From Actinomycetes bacterium (GTDB lineage Bacteria > Actinomycetota > Acidimicrobiia > Acidimicrobiales > RAAP-2): a DNA stretch of 64,000 nt. The stretch's first letter is position 1; every line of letters begins with the position of its first letter. Below are positions 1 through 8,839 of this stretch, in pieces. Under the pieces are notes generated by a model. The model worked only from the letters and a program-made list of their open reading frames with translations, was not told where the DNA came from and made no database searches. The DNA lies in the NCBI GenBank assembly GCA_021785695.1, contig JAJYEQ010000007.1:24832-88831 (forward strand), written 5' to 3'. The position numbers were made by a program, and so were the translations under genes.

Positions 1-203
1 CGGGCTCGGACTTCGACCGGGACCAACTGAAGATGCAGCTTGACGGAGAGCGGCTGAAGAACGACTTGATCGTCGTGGCCCTGGGCCGCGTCGCGGACGG
101 CTCCTACGGGCGCTGCGACACGTGCTTCGAGCCCATCGGGCGTGCGCGGCTGCAGGCCCAGGTGCCAGTCTTCACCTGCGTCACGTGTCGCGCCAACGGC
201 TGA
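1..203 (+). CDS. DksA/TraR-type C4 zinc-finger protein, C-terminal part
   Basis: The window opens inside this gene; reading from base 3 gives 66 codons to a TGA at 201-203. The visible part has a charged helical stretch followed by CDTC and, 17 residues later, CVTC, the four-cysteine zinc finger of the DksA/TraR family. In that family the finger sits at the tip of a coiled coil that enters the RNA polymerase secondary channel, but actinobacterial members of this size (for example RbpA-unrelated DksA-like proteins) are poorly characterised, so the role here is inferred from the finger only. The last 19 bases overlap the start of lspA, which suggests translational coupling. The N-terminal half lies outside the window. 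Confidence 0.75.
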   Translation, partial: GSDFDRDQLKMQLDGERLKNDLIVVALGRVADGSYGRCDTCFEPIGRARLQAQVPVFTCVTCRANG

Positions 204-655
204 CGCGCATCCGGCTGATCACCGTTGCGACGGCGGTGGCGACGGTGCTCGCGAGCACGCTCGGTTCGCACTGGGCGACGCGCGCCCTGGCCCACGGGGC
301 GCGACACGTGGCGGGTCCCGTGTGGTTGCGGCTGACCTCCAACCCGGGTATCTCCTTCTCGATTGGCGCGCACTGGTCCCTGACGACGGTGCTGGAGGCG
401 ATCGTGGCGTTGGGGGTTGTCGGCGTTGCCTGGAACGCTCGGGGGACGCTGGCCGCAGTGGGCTTCGGGCTGCTCACCGGCGGGGGCGTGGCTAACACGC
501 TCGAGCGCTTGACGTCGCCCAGCGGGCGGGTGTCGGACTTCATCGCGGTGGGCAGCTTTCCCGTCTTCAACGTGGCCGACGTCGCGGTCACCCTCGGAGC
601 CGTAGCACTCATCGTGGAGGTCCTGCGGGGGCATCGGCTGGTCGGTCGCCCATGA
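185..655 (+). CDS. lspA: Divergent lipoprotein signal peptidase (LspA family)
   Basis: About 156 residues with four hydrophobic segments, the size and layout of signal peptidase II, which cleaves the signal peptide of lipidated prolipoproteins in the membrane. Family motifs are present in order: NPGISFS (53-59), the block GGGVANTLER (99-108), SDFI (117-120) and FPVFNVAD (125-132). Two positions are unusual. The catalytic aspartate of the GNxxDR motif is Glu107, and the aspartate normally found in the first membrane helix (DQxxK) appears as Gly27. The second catalytic aspartate, Asp132, is kept. The GTG at 185 is chosen because upstream starts lie inside the preceding zinc-finger gene; GTG at 236 is an alternative. 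The stop overlaps the rluD-like start (ATGA). It could be a working variant or a specialised paralogue. Confidence 0.75.
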   Translation: MSRQRLTRIRLITVATAVATVLASTLGSHWATRALAHGARHVAGPVWLRLTSNPGISFSIGAHWSLTTVLEAIVALGVVGVAWNARGTLAAVGFGLLTGGGVANTLERLTSPSGRVSDFIAVGSFPVFNVADVAVTLGAVALIVEVLRGHRLVGRP

Positions 656-1599
656 CCGGGGCTCCCGGCGGCCGCCTGGAGGCCGTCATCCCCCCCTCGC
701 TGGACGGTCAACGCTGCGATCGCGCCCTGGCGCTGCTGAGCGGTCTCTCACGCTCCGCGGTCGCGGATCTGATCGCCGCGGGCCGCGTCCTGGTCGACGG
801 CGAGGTCTGCCGGCGGGCGTCGCGGGCGCTGCGGGCCGGTGACGTGCTGGTAGCCGAGGAGCTGGCTAGCGAGCCCGCCGGGGTCGGGGCCGAGCCCGCC
901 GTCGCGGTGCGGGTTGCCCGGGAGGCTCGGGACTATCTCGTAGTCGACAAGCCGGCCGGACTCGTCGTGCATCCCGGTGCGGGCAACCGCAGTGGCACCC
1001 TGGTCGCGGGGCTCCTGGCGCGCTACCCGGAGATCGGGGACCTGCGCGAGACCGGGGCCGGGGCCGTACGCCCCGGCATCGTGCACCGCCTGGACAAGGG
1101 CACCTCGGGACTGCTGCTGGTGGCCCGGACGCGTCTCGGGCTGGCGTCCCTGCGTGACCAGATGGCGCAGCGCGCCATCCACCGCACGTACCTGGGGGCC
1201 GTCGACGGGGTGGTCTTGGAGGAGCGAGGTGTCATTGACGCCCCGATCGGGCGCTCACCGCGCAGCCCGCTGAAGATGGCGGTGCGGCCCGAGGGCCGGC
1301 CCGCGGCCACGACCTACGTCGTCGTCGAGCACGTGGCGCAGCGCGACGCGACCATCCTGGAGCTCACCTTGAGCACCGGTCGTACCCACCAGATTCGCGT
1401 GCATCTGGCGGCAATCGGTCATCCGATCGTCAGCGACGACCGCTACGGACGCGTGCGCCCTGGTGGCCCGACTCGCCCGTTCCTGCACGCCGCGCGCCTG
1501 CGCTTCGCGGACCCCGAGACCGGAGAGACGATCGTGGTCACGTCGCCACTACCCGCCGACCTGAGCGACTGGCTGCCGACCCAAGTGGCCGAGCGGCTG

Positions 1600-2448
<849 letters not shown>

Positions 2449-2500
2449 CGGAACTCCTCGTATGCTGCCTTGGATGGATTTCTCCTACCGCAACGTGTAA

Positions 2501-2526
2501 AACCTAGCACAGGGTTAAACACTGTG
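2501..2526 (-). promoter_or_regulatory. Candidate promoter and 19-bp palindromic operator of the sigma-factor gene
   Basis: Reading towards the sigma gene, TAGGTT (complement of 2501-2506) preceded by TG resembles an extended -10. Directly upstream, at 2508-2526, is CACAGGGTTAAACACTGTG, a near-perfect palindrome around a central A with one mismatched pair per half. Its place over the spacer and -35 region fits a regulator binding site. The regulator is unknown; no experiment is implied. Confidence 0.4.
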
Positions 2527-2550
2527 ACAGTTGAAGTTATTCCCGCCACT

Positions 2551-2583
2551 TGAGAAGTGCGTGAGAAGAATGTGAGGAGTGTG
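2551..2583. repeat. Three tandem 11-bp direct repeats
   Basis: TGAGAAGTGCG, TGAGAAGAATG and TGAGGAGTGTG follow each other without a gap, and CGAG begins a weak fourth unit at the rrf2 stop codon. On the other strand the units read as CTYCTCA every 11 bases. Head-to-tail 11-bp units are typical of binding sites for OmpR/PhoP-type response regulators. They lie about 100 to 135 bp upstream of the sigma-factor start. Confidence 0.5.
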
Positions 2584-2588
2584 CGAGA

Positions 2589-3038
2589 TCAGGCGCTGTG
2601 GGGTCGAGCCACCGGCCGACCGCCGCGGGCCTGTATGACCAGGTCAGCCAGGGTATAGCTGGCCAAGTGCTCCCGCATGTGGGCGCCGACGGCCGCCCAG
2701 ACGCCCAAGAGGACGCACTGGCCCTCGTGGTCGCAGGCCCCGTTCTCGTGCGGGGCGCCAAAGTCGCCCGCCACGATCGGCCCGTCGACGGCCGCGACGA
2801 TCTCGGCCAGGGTCACGCTTCCGGGAGGGCGCGCCAGCAGGTAGCCACCGCCGGCTCCGCGCTTGGAACGCACCAGATTGGCCCCCTTGAGGGCCAGCAG
2901 GATCTGCTCCAGGTAGGGCTGGGGAAGGCCGGTGCGCGAGGCTAGCTCCTTGACCGAGGTCGGCTGGGCGAGATCGTCGTGCAGCGCCAGGCTGAGAAGG
3001 GCCCGACTGGCGTAGTCGCCCCGCGTGGACACCCTCAC
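2589..3038 (-). CDS. Rrf2-family transcriptional regulator
   Basis: A 149-residue winged-helix regulator. The N-terminus VRVSTRGDYASRALL and the recognition region (KELASRTGLPQPYLEQIL, then LVRSKRGAGGGYLLARP) are typical of Rrf2 proteins such as IscR, NsrR and RsrR. Near residue 100 it has CDHEGQC, a C-x5-C pair matching two of the three cysteines that hold an Fe-S cluster in IscR; the third cysteine is not obvious. It may sense iron-sulphur status, nitric oxide or redox state, but the ligand cannot be predicted. The GTG at 3038 is chosen because Rrf2 proteins begin about five residues before the RGDYA motif and because TACACT lies 6 bases upstream, indicating a leaderless mRNA. It is divergent from bpa. 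Confidence 0.88.
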   Translation of the reverse strand: MRVSTRGDYASRALLSLALHDDLAQPTSVKELASRTGLPQPYLEQILLALKGANLVRSKRGAGGGYLLARPPGSVTLAEIVAAVDGPIVAGDFGAPHENGACDHEGQCVLLGVWAAVGAHMREHLASYTLADLVIQARGGRPVARPHSA

Positions 3039-3110
3039 GCGCTCAGTGTACCGAGGGCCATTGGGGTGGGGGTCGATCGGTGAGCCTGGGGAATCTGGCA
3101 CACTGCAGGG
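3039..3110. promoter_or_regulatory. Divergent leaderless promoters for rrf2 and bpa
   Basis: Towards rrf2 the hexamer TACACT (complement of 3045-3050) ends 6 bases before the GTG. Towards bpa, CACACT at 3099-3104 ends 6 bases before the GTG at 3111. Neither gene has a clear Shine-Dalgarno sequence. The shared 72-bp gap would let the Rrf2 protein control both genes, which is inference. Confidence 0.5.
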
Positions 3111-3596
3111 GTGAGCGAACAGAACCCGAATCCCGAGAACGTGACAATCGACCCCGATGCCGTGCTGCCGCCGGGCGAGCCCGAGAGCGACGAGCTGGGC
3201 GCCGACTTCATCAGCCAGCCGGCCAAGGTGATGCGGATCGGCGCGATGGTCAAGACCCTGCTCGACGAGGCCCGCAGCGCGCCCCTGGACGAGCCCGGGC
3301 GCACGCGACTGCGCGAGATCTACGAGACCTCGATCCACGAGCTGTCCGGAGCGCTGTCGCCCGACCTGGGCCAGGAGCTGTCGCGCATGGCCACGCCCTT
3401 CTCGGCCGAGGTGCCCTCCGAGTCGGAGCTGCGCGTCGCCCAGGCCCAGTTGGTTGGCTGGCTGGAGGGGCTGTTCCACGGCATCCAGGCCTCGCTGTTC
3501 GCCCAGCAGGCCGCCGCAGCCGCGCAGCTCGAGAAGATGCGCGAGCGCTCGTTGAACCCGGGAGCCCCGGACCCGCGGGCGGGCACCTACTTGTAG
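3111..3596 (+). CDS. bpa: Bacterial proteasome activator Bpa/PafE
   Basis: A 161-residue protein with a disordered acidic N-terminus (about 1-30), a helical core with ISQPAKVMRIGAMVKTLLDE near 35-55 and WLEGLFHGIQASLFAQQ near 115-132, and a C-terminus ending in GTYL. This matches the DUF2587 family, the ATP-independent ring that opens the actinobacterial 20S proteasome. The mycobacterial protein ends in GQYL, and this tail docks into the alpha-ring pockets, so the ending here suggests a working activator. In mycobacteria it feeds unfolded proteins, including the heat-shock repressor HspR, to the proteasome. No proteasome genes are in the window. It probably has its own leaderless promoter and is divergent from the Rrf2 regulator. 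Confidence 0.88.
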   Translation: MSEQNPNPENVTIDPDAVLPPGEPESDELGADFISQPAKVMRIGAMVKTLLDEARSAPLDEPGRTRLREIYETSIHELSGALSPDLGQELSRMATPFSAEVPSESELRVAQAQLVGWLEGLFHGIQASLFAQQAAAAAQLEKMRERSLNPGAPDPRAGTYL

Positions 3597-3629
3597 GCGT
3601 CGCCGGCCGCGAAGGAGGTCTGATCGGCC

Positions 3630-6600
3630 ATGGGCGACGGCTTCGTCCACTTGCATAACCACACCGAGTACTCGATGCTCGACGGTGCTGCGCGCATCGA
3701 GGACCTCCTACGCGCGGCCCTGGCCGATGGCCAGACGGCAGTGGGCATCACGGACCACGGGAACCTCTACGGGGTCATCGAGTTCTACCAAACCGCGCGA
3801 CGCCTGGGCGTGACGCCCGTCTTGGGCATGGAGGCCTACATGGCCGCCGAGTCACGCTTCGACCGCCCGGCCCGGCGGGGCCGGCTGGACGACACCGGTG
3901 GCGACGTCGAGGGTGGCCAGAAGCTGTACCACCACCTCACACTCCTGGCGACCTCCAACCAGGGCTACCGGAACCTGCGCTACCTGGCCTCGCTGGCCTT
4001 CCTCGAGGGCTACTACTACAAGCCCCGGCTCGACTGGGAGCTCCTCGAGCGCTACGCCGCCGGGCTGGTGGCCACGTCGGGCTGCCTGGGCGGCGTTGTG
4101 CTCCAGGCCCTGGTGCGCGGCGACTACCTGCGCGCCCGCTCGCTGGCGGGCCGCCTGCAGGACATCTTCGGGCGCGAGAACTTCTTCATCGAGCTCCAGG
4201 ACCACGGGCTGGCCGAGCAGCGTCAGACGAACCCGCAGCTGATCACCATCGCCCGCGAGCTGGGTGCCCCGCTGCTGGCCACCAATGACCTGCACTACGT
4301 GCGCTCCACCGACGCCGAGATGCACGACGCGCTGCTGTGCATCGGCACCGGCTCGCGCGTGGCCGACCCGGACCGCTTCCGCTTCGCCAGTGTCGAGCAC
4401 TACCTGAAGAGCGCGCTCGAGATGCGGGCGCTGTTCGCGGAGGTTCCCGAGGCCTGTGACAACACGCTGCTGATTGCCGAGCGGGCCGATGTGCAGATCG
4501 ACTTCGACAACGACGCGTTGCCCCAGTATCCGGTCCCCGAGGGCGTTGCCGGAGACACGCACGCCGAGCAGGCCACGTGGTACCTGCGCGAGCTGACGAT
4601 GCAGGGGGCCGCCCAGCGCTACGGCCCGATCACGCCCGAGGTGCGCGAGCGCCTCGACTACGAGCTGTCGGTCATCACCTCGATGGGTTTCGCCGACTAC
4701 TTCCTCGTCGTGTGGGACCTGATCCGCCACGCTCGTGACCAGGGAATCCGCGTGGGCCCGGGGCGGGGTTCAGCGGCGGGCTGCTGCGTGGCCTACTGCC
4801 TGGGGATCGTGGAGCTCGATCCGATTCGCTACGGGCTGATCTTCGAGCGCTTCTTGAACCCGGGCCGTCGCCAGATGCCCGACATCGACATGGACTTCGA
4901 CGAGCGCTACCGGGGCGACATGATCCGCTACGCGGCCGAGCGCTACGGGGCCGACCACGTCGCCCAGATCATCACGTTCTCCACGATCAAGGCCCGTGCG
5001 GCGGTGCGTGATGCGGCGCGCGTGCTCGGGTACCCGCCCCAGCTGGGCGACCGGATCGCCAAGGCCATGCCGCCCCTGCTGATGGGCCAGGACCTGCCGC
5101 TGGAGGCCTGCTTCACGCCCACGACCGGCTTCGAGGCCCGCTACGCCGAAGCGGCGGACCTGCGCTCGCTCTACGAGACCGACGACGAGGTGCGCCACGT
5201 CGTAGACGTCGCCAAGGGCTTCGTCGACAAGCGCCGCCAGGATGGGATCCACGCCGCCGCCGTCGTGATCACGCGCGAGCCGGTCATCGAGTACGTGCCG
5301 ATCCAACGCAAGTCGGGATCCGGGGGATCGGTCGAGGACGCTCCGATCGTCACCCAGTACGAAGCGACGGCCATCGAGAAGCTGGGCCTGCTGAAGATGG
5401 ACTTCCTGGGCCTGCGCAACCTGGCGATCATCGAGCGGACCCTGGACAACATCCGCTTGCGCCACGGGATCAGCGTCGACATCGACCACGTGCCCCTCGA
5501 CGACGAGAAGGTGTTCGAGATGCTGCGCCAGGGCAACTCGATCGGCATCTTCCAGCTCGAGGGCGACAAGATGCGCCAGCTGATGCGTCGCCTGGCGCCC
5601 ACCAGCTTCGACGACATCGCGGCCCTGAACGCGCTCTACCGGCCCGGACCGCTGAGCGAGAACGTCCACAACGACTACGCCGACCGTAAGAACCGGCGCC
5701 AAGACGTGCGCTTCGACCATCCGGACCTGGCCGAGATCCTGGGCGAGACCTACGGGCTGATGATCTACCAAGAGGACATCATGCGGGTGGCGACGCGCAT
5801 CGCCGGCTTCTCGATGACCGAGGCGGACGACCTGCGCAAGGCCTGTTCCAAGAAGATCCGCGAGATGATTCAGGCCCAGCGGGCCAAGTTCGTCGACGGT
5901 GCCGAGCGCATGGGCTACGGTCACGAACTGGGCGAGGCGATCTTCGCCAAGATCGAGCCCTTCGCCGACTACGCGTTCAACAAGAGCCACGCCTACGGAT
6001 ATGCCCTGATCGGGTACCAGAACGCCTGGCTCAAGGCCAACTACCCGGTCGAGTACATGGCGGCGCTGCTGACCTCGTTCCGTGACGACAAGGACAAGGC
6101 GGCCATCTACCTCAACGAGGCCCGCCAGATGGGGATCACGGTCGGCGTGCCCGACGTGAACGGGTCGCGAGCCGACTACGCGCCCTCCTTGGCCGACCCC
6201 AGTCGCATCCTGTTCGGGATGGCGGCGGTGCGCAACGTCGGCGAGTCCCAAGTTGAGCGCATCGTCGTGGAGCGCGAGGCCCACGGACCCTTCACGTCGA
6301 TCTACGACTTCGTCCAGCGCGTCGACCCGCTGGTGCTGAACCGGCGCACCATGGAATCCCTGATCAAGGCGGGGGCATTCGACTCGTTGGGGTACCCGCG
6401 TCAGGGTCTGCTCCTGGTGATCGACGAGATCACCGACGCGACGCTGAGCCGACGCAAGGATCTGTCGCTCGGCATCACCACGCTGTTCGCGGCCCTGGAG
6501 GGCGACGAGGGCCGCGGCGACTGGGAGGGCACCCAGATACCCATCCCGTCCAGCGAGTTTGAGCCCTCGGTCAAGCTGGAGTTCGAGCGCGAGATGCTGG

Positions 6601-7190
6601 GCACCTTCATCTCGGACCACCCCCTCTACAAGGTGGCCGACGCCCTGGCGGCGCGGACGGACGGGTCGCTCGCCGAGGTGCGCGAGCGCGCCGAGGAGTA
6701 CGCCGGCTCGGGAAAGACGGTCACCCTCGGTGGCCTGCTCACCGAGGTGCAGGTGCGCACCACGCGAGCGGGCCAGCAGTACGCGCGCGTGGTGCTCGAG
6801 GACCTGAGCGGCTCGACCGAGCTCATCGTGTCCGCGCGGCGCTTCGAGCACGTGAGCGGCTACCTCGACAAGGACCGCGTGGTCCTCGTCAAGGGTCGCT
6901 TCGACAGCCGCGACGACGACTACCGGCTCAACATCCTCGACGTCCAGCCGCTGTCGGTGGGTCCGGGCGGGAACCAGTTGCGCCTCGCGCTGCGCGCCCA
7001 GGACCTCAACACGCACTCCATCGGCGTGCTGCGCGACATCCTGCGGCGCTACCCCGGGAGCTCCCCGGTGATCGTCGAGGCCGCCGAAACCGGCAAGGCC
7101 TTCAAACTCGGTGCCGAATTCAACGTCGATATCTCCAGCGTGGTACCGGATTTGCGCAGTGAATTCGGTCGCAACGTGATCCGCGCGTAG
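3630..7190 (+). CDS. dnaE: DNA polymerase III alpha subunit
   Basis: The 1186-residue replicative polymerase. The N-terminal PHP domain starts at once (HLHNHTEYSMLDG, residues 7-19). The polymerase core carries PDIDMDFDERYR with catalytic Asp418 and Asp420 and a third candidate, Asp591, in KMDFLGLRNL. The fingers, thumb and beta-binding regions follow, and an OB fold begins near residue 1030 (VTLGGLLTEV). Length and domain order are those of DnaE1-type enzymes rather than the shorter DnaE2 mutasome polymerase. An AGGAGG lies 11 bases before the ATG. The gene stands alone between bpa and an unknown gene. Whether the PHP domain is an active proofreading exonuclease, as in mycobacteria, is not settled by inspection, though its first HxH motif is present. 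Confidence 0.97.
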   Translation: MGDGFVHLHNHTEYSMLDGAARIEDLLRAALADGQTAVGITDHGNLYGVIEFYQTARRLGVTPVLGMEAYMAAESRFDRPARRGRLDDTGGDVEGGQKLYHHLTLLATSNQGYRNLRYLASLAFLEGYYYKPRLDWELLERYAAGLVATSGCLGGVVLQALVRGDYLRARSLAGRLQDIFGRENFFIELQDHGLAEQRQTNPQLITIARELGAPLLATNDLHYVRSTDAEMHDALLCIGTGSRVADPDRFRFASVEHYLKSALEMRALFAEVPEACDNTLLIAERADVQIDFDNDALPQYPVPEGVAGDTHAEQATWYLRELTMQGAAQRYGPITPEVRERLDYELSVITSMGFADYFLVVWDLIRHARDQGIRVGPGRGSAAGCCVAYCLGIVELDPIRYGLIFERFLNPGRRQMPDIDMDFDERYRGDMIRYAAERYGADHVAQIITFSTIKARAAVRDAARVLGYPPQLGDRIAKAMPPLLMGQDLPLEACFTPTTGFEARYAEAADLRSLYETDDEVRHVVDVAKGFVDKRRQDGIHAAAVVITREPVIEYVPIQRKSGSGGSVEDAPIVTQYEATAIEKLGLLKMDFLGLRNLAIIERTLDNIRLRHGISVDIDHVPLDDEKVFEMLRQGNSIGIFQLEGDKMRQLMRRLAPTSFDDIAALNALYRPGPLSENVHNDYADRKNRRQDVRFDHPDLAEILGETYGLMIYQEDIMRVATRIAGFSMTEADDLRKACSKKIREMIQAQRAKFVDGAERMGYGHELGEAIFAKIEPFADYAFNKSHAYGYALIGYQNAWLKANYPVEYMAALLTSFRDDKDKAAIYLNEARQMGITVGVPDVNGSRADYAPSLADPSRILFGMAAVRNVGESQVERIVVEREAHGPFTSIYDFVQRVDPLVLNRRTMESLIKAGAFDSLGYPRQGLLLVIDEITDATLSRRKDLSLGITTLFAALEGDEGRGDWEGTQIPIPSSEFEPSVKLEFEREMLGTFISDHPLYKVADALAARTDGSLAEVRERAEEYAGSGKTVTLGGLLTEVQVRTTRAGQQYARVVLEDLSGSTELIVSARRFEHVSGYLDKDRVVLVKGRFDSRDDDYRLNILDVQPLSVGPGGNQLRLALRAQDLNTHSIGVLRDILRRYPGSSPVIVEAAETGKAFKLGAEFNVDISSVVPDLRSEFGRNVIRA

Positions 7191-7220
7191 ACAGCGTCCG
7201 GAGGGGGGTCCCGCGTCCCG

Positions 7221-7226
7221 TAAAAT
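7221..7226 (+). promoter_or_regulatory. Candidate -10 element, TAAAAT
   Basis: TAAAAT ends 8 bases before the ATG at 7235, just after the dnaE stop. The AT-rich hexamer is conspicuous in this GC-rich stretch and the gene has no clear ribosome-binding site, so a leaderless transcript is likely. Confidence 0.5.
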
Positions 7227-7234
7227 GGCTGGGT

Positions 7235-7912
7235 ATGGCATTGACGGTGACGACCAAGGACACGACGGCGCTCAGCGACGCGGAGCTCGAGGAGATGGCG
7301 AATCTCTGCGTGGACCGCGAGCCGAACTTTGACATCGGTTTCCTGTCCAAGCAGCGCGAGGAGTGGGTGCTGGTGACTCAGGCCCGCGAGGGGGAGCGGC
7401 TGCGCGGCTACTCGTTCGAGACGCTTGAGCGGATCGGGGGCACGCCCTCCCTGCTGGTGGGGCTCATGCTCATCGATCGCAACGCCAAGGCGGATCAGAC
7501 GCTGCGGGCGATCCTCCACGACCAGTTCCGGCGCGCGCTGCTGGCCTTTCCCGACGAGGACGTGCTGCTCGGCGCGCGCCTCTCCTCACCCGACGGCTTC
7601 CGCGCGTTCCACGGCCTCCAAGACGTCGTTCCGCGCATGGGCTACCGGCCCACGGGGGAGGACCGGGCCTGGGCCCGACGCCTGGCCAAGCGCTTCGGGG
7701 CCGAGAAGTGGATCGACGACCACACCTTCGTGCTCTCAGCGCCGGCCGCCCCGGTGGGCTGCCTCGACTACACCAGTGCCAAGGGCTCGATCCCCGATGG
7801 CGCCGCGACGCTCTTCGAGCACCTGCGCCCCGAGGAGGGCGAGCGCCTGGTGGTCTTCGGCTGGGCCATGGCCGAGACCCTGGCCTCGGGCAAGCTGCCC
7901 ACCACGTCCTAG
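7235..7912 (+). CDS. Conserved-looking protein of unknown function, 225 residues
   Basis: I do not recognise this family. The protein is soluble, mixed alpha/beta, with no signal peptide or membrane segment. Its middle (GTPSLLVGLMLIDRNAKA, then LRAILHDQFRRALLAFPDED) has the spacing of a hydrophobic strand followed by a long helix, and DDHTFVLSAPAAPVG near residue 170 is another likely core strand. A distant acetyltransferase-like fold is possible but no acetyl-CoA P-loop is visible. Codon use matches its neighbours. It follows dnaE, probably from its own leaderless promoter, and its TAG stop shares the CTAG at 7909-7912 with the convergent gene. Confidence 0.7.
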   Translation: MALTVTTKDTTALSDAELEEMANLCVDREPNFDIGFLSKQREEWVLVTQAREGERLRGYSFETLERIGGTPSLLVGLMLIDRNAKADQTLRAILHDQFRRALLAFPDEDVLLGARLSSPDGFRAFHGLQDVVPRMGYRPTGEDRAWARRLAKRFGAEKWIDDHTFVLSAPAAPVGCLDYTSAKGSIPDGAATLFEHLRPEEGERLVVFGWAMAETLASGKLPTTS

Positions 7913-8628
7913 CCGCGCGGCAGAAGGCCGGTGCAGCTCTTGTAGACGTGCCCGTCGTGGGGCCTCGTCAGGGTCGTGAGCACGTAGGCGGGGCGGAAGC
8001 CCAGCGACGTGGCGAGATCCTTGCCGGCGAGCGCCGGGCGGCGGGTCGCCTCCATCGTCCGGATGGCGTGCGTGTCCTCGCACACCAGCCACACGTCGTC
8101 GCCCAGCCAGCCGAAGCGCACCCAGGTCGAGCCGTCCTCGTAGCGCCGCAGCAGCTGCGGGCCGCGGTCCGCCGCGATGAGAGCCACGCTGGGACGCTCG
8201 CCGCGGAACTCCCAGTACGGCGCGCTCGGGCCGCGAAAGCCGAAGAGGGGGCCATCGGCGGGCGTGGCCGCCTGCTCGAGCCACGGGCGGATGCGGCGCC
8301 CGCGGTAGGAGCCGAGACGGCGGGGGAGACCCTCCAGCGTGACCGCCTCGGGCATGGCCAGGTCGTTGCGCTCGACCTCGGCGGCGAGGAGACCCTCGAC
8401 CACGTCGAAGGCGGCCAGGTCGGTCTCGACGCCTGCGGGCCACGGGATGCGCCAGCGCACGATGGTCTGGGAGGCCAGGTCCATGACGGTGGTCGACTCG
8501 TTGGTCGACCCCAGCACCAGTGCCGCCATCGTCGACGAGGGCGTCAGGTCCACACTCGAGCGCTGGGGCATTCGTTCGACCATCTGGCGGATCGCGCGGA
8601 CGGCCGGGTCTCGACTCCACAGGGGCAC
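7909..8628 (-). CDS. Protein of unknown function, 239 residues
   Basis: Unrecognised. A soluble protein with a tryptophan- and aromatic-rich middle (PYWEFRGERPSVALI, TWVRFGWLGDDVWLVCED) that looks beta-rich, and a C-terminal tail HVYKSCTGLLPRG. No catalytic motif, signal peptide or membrane helix is evident. Two in-frame ATGs lie at 8583 and 8571; the GTG at 8628 is preferred because it overlaps the stop of a small upstream ORF (TAGTG), the reading frame keeps high third-position GC there, and overlapping starts are the rule in this window. The stop is shared with the convergent gene through CTAG. Starting at 8583 would give 224 residues. Confidence 0.65.
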   Translation of the reverse strand: MPLWSRDPAVRAIRQMVERMPQRSSVDLTPSSTMAALVLGSTNESTTVMDLASQTIVRWRIPWPAGVETDLAAFDVVEGLLAAEVERNDLAMPEAVTLEGLPRRLGSYRGRRIRPWLEQAATPADGPLFGFRGPSAPYWEFRGERPSVALIAADRGPQLLRRYEDGSTWVRFGWLGDDVWLVCEDTHAIRTMEATRRPALAGKDLATSLGFRPAYVLTTLTRPHDGHVYKSCTGLLPRG

Positions 8629-8780
8629 TAGCGTGCCCCCGTCACTGGGTGCGCCAGCGCCGACACGCTGGTGGCCGGTGGCCAGCCCGGCGACTCGTCG
8701 CCGCCGTGGGCCCCGGGGGAGCGTCGGCGGACCAACGGGGGTGACGATCCGGATCCGGTGACCAGGACGGTGCGCGACAT
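8628..8780 (-). CDS. Possible 50-residue protein upstream of the unknown gene
   Basis: An ATG at 8780 opens a 50-codon frame that begins MSRTVLVTGSGSS and stops at a TAG overlapping the next GTG. Third positions are about 85 percent G or C, as in real genes here, and TACGAT (complement of 8789-8794) ends 8 bases before the ATG, the leaderless arrangement seen elsewhere in the window. The first residues resemble the first strand and glycine loop of a Rossmann fold, but the rest does not, so this is either a genuine small protein or the stump of a decayed dehydrogenase. It could be translationally coupled to the downstream gene. Confidence 0.4.
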   Translation of the reverse strand: MSRTVLVTGSGSSPPLVRRRSPGAHGGDESPGWPPATSVSALAHPVTGAR

Positions 8781-8839
8781 CGCGGTCCATCGTACGTGCT
8801 GGCTGCGCGCGCCTGGCGGCCCCCGGGCGACGATCGTGA

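Noticed and set aside
4770..7241. An open frame of 823 codons on the minus strand across dnaE
   Set aside because: It is antisense to a complete, motif-rich dnaE, has a low-complexity Val/His/Gln/Arg composition and no domain. Long antisense frames are expected in DNA of this GC content.
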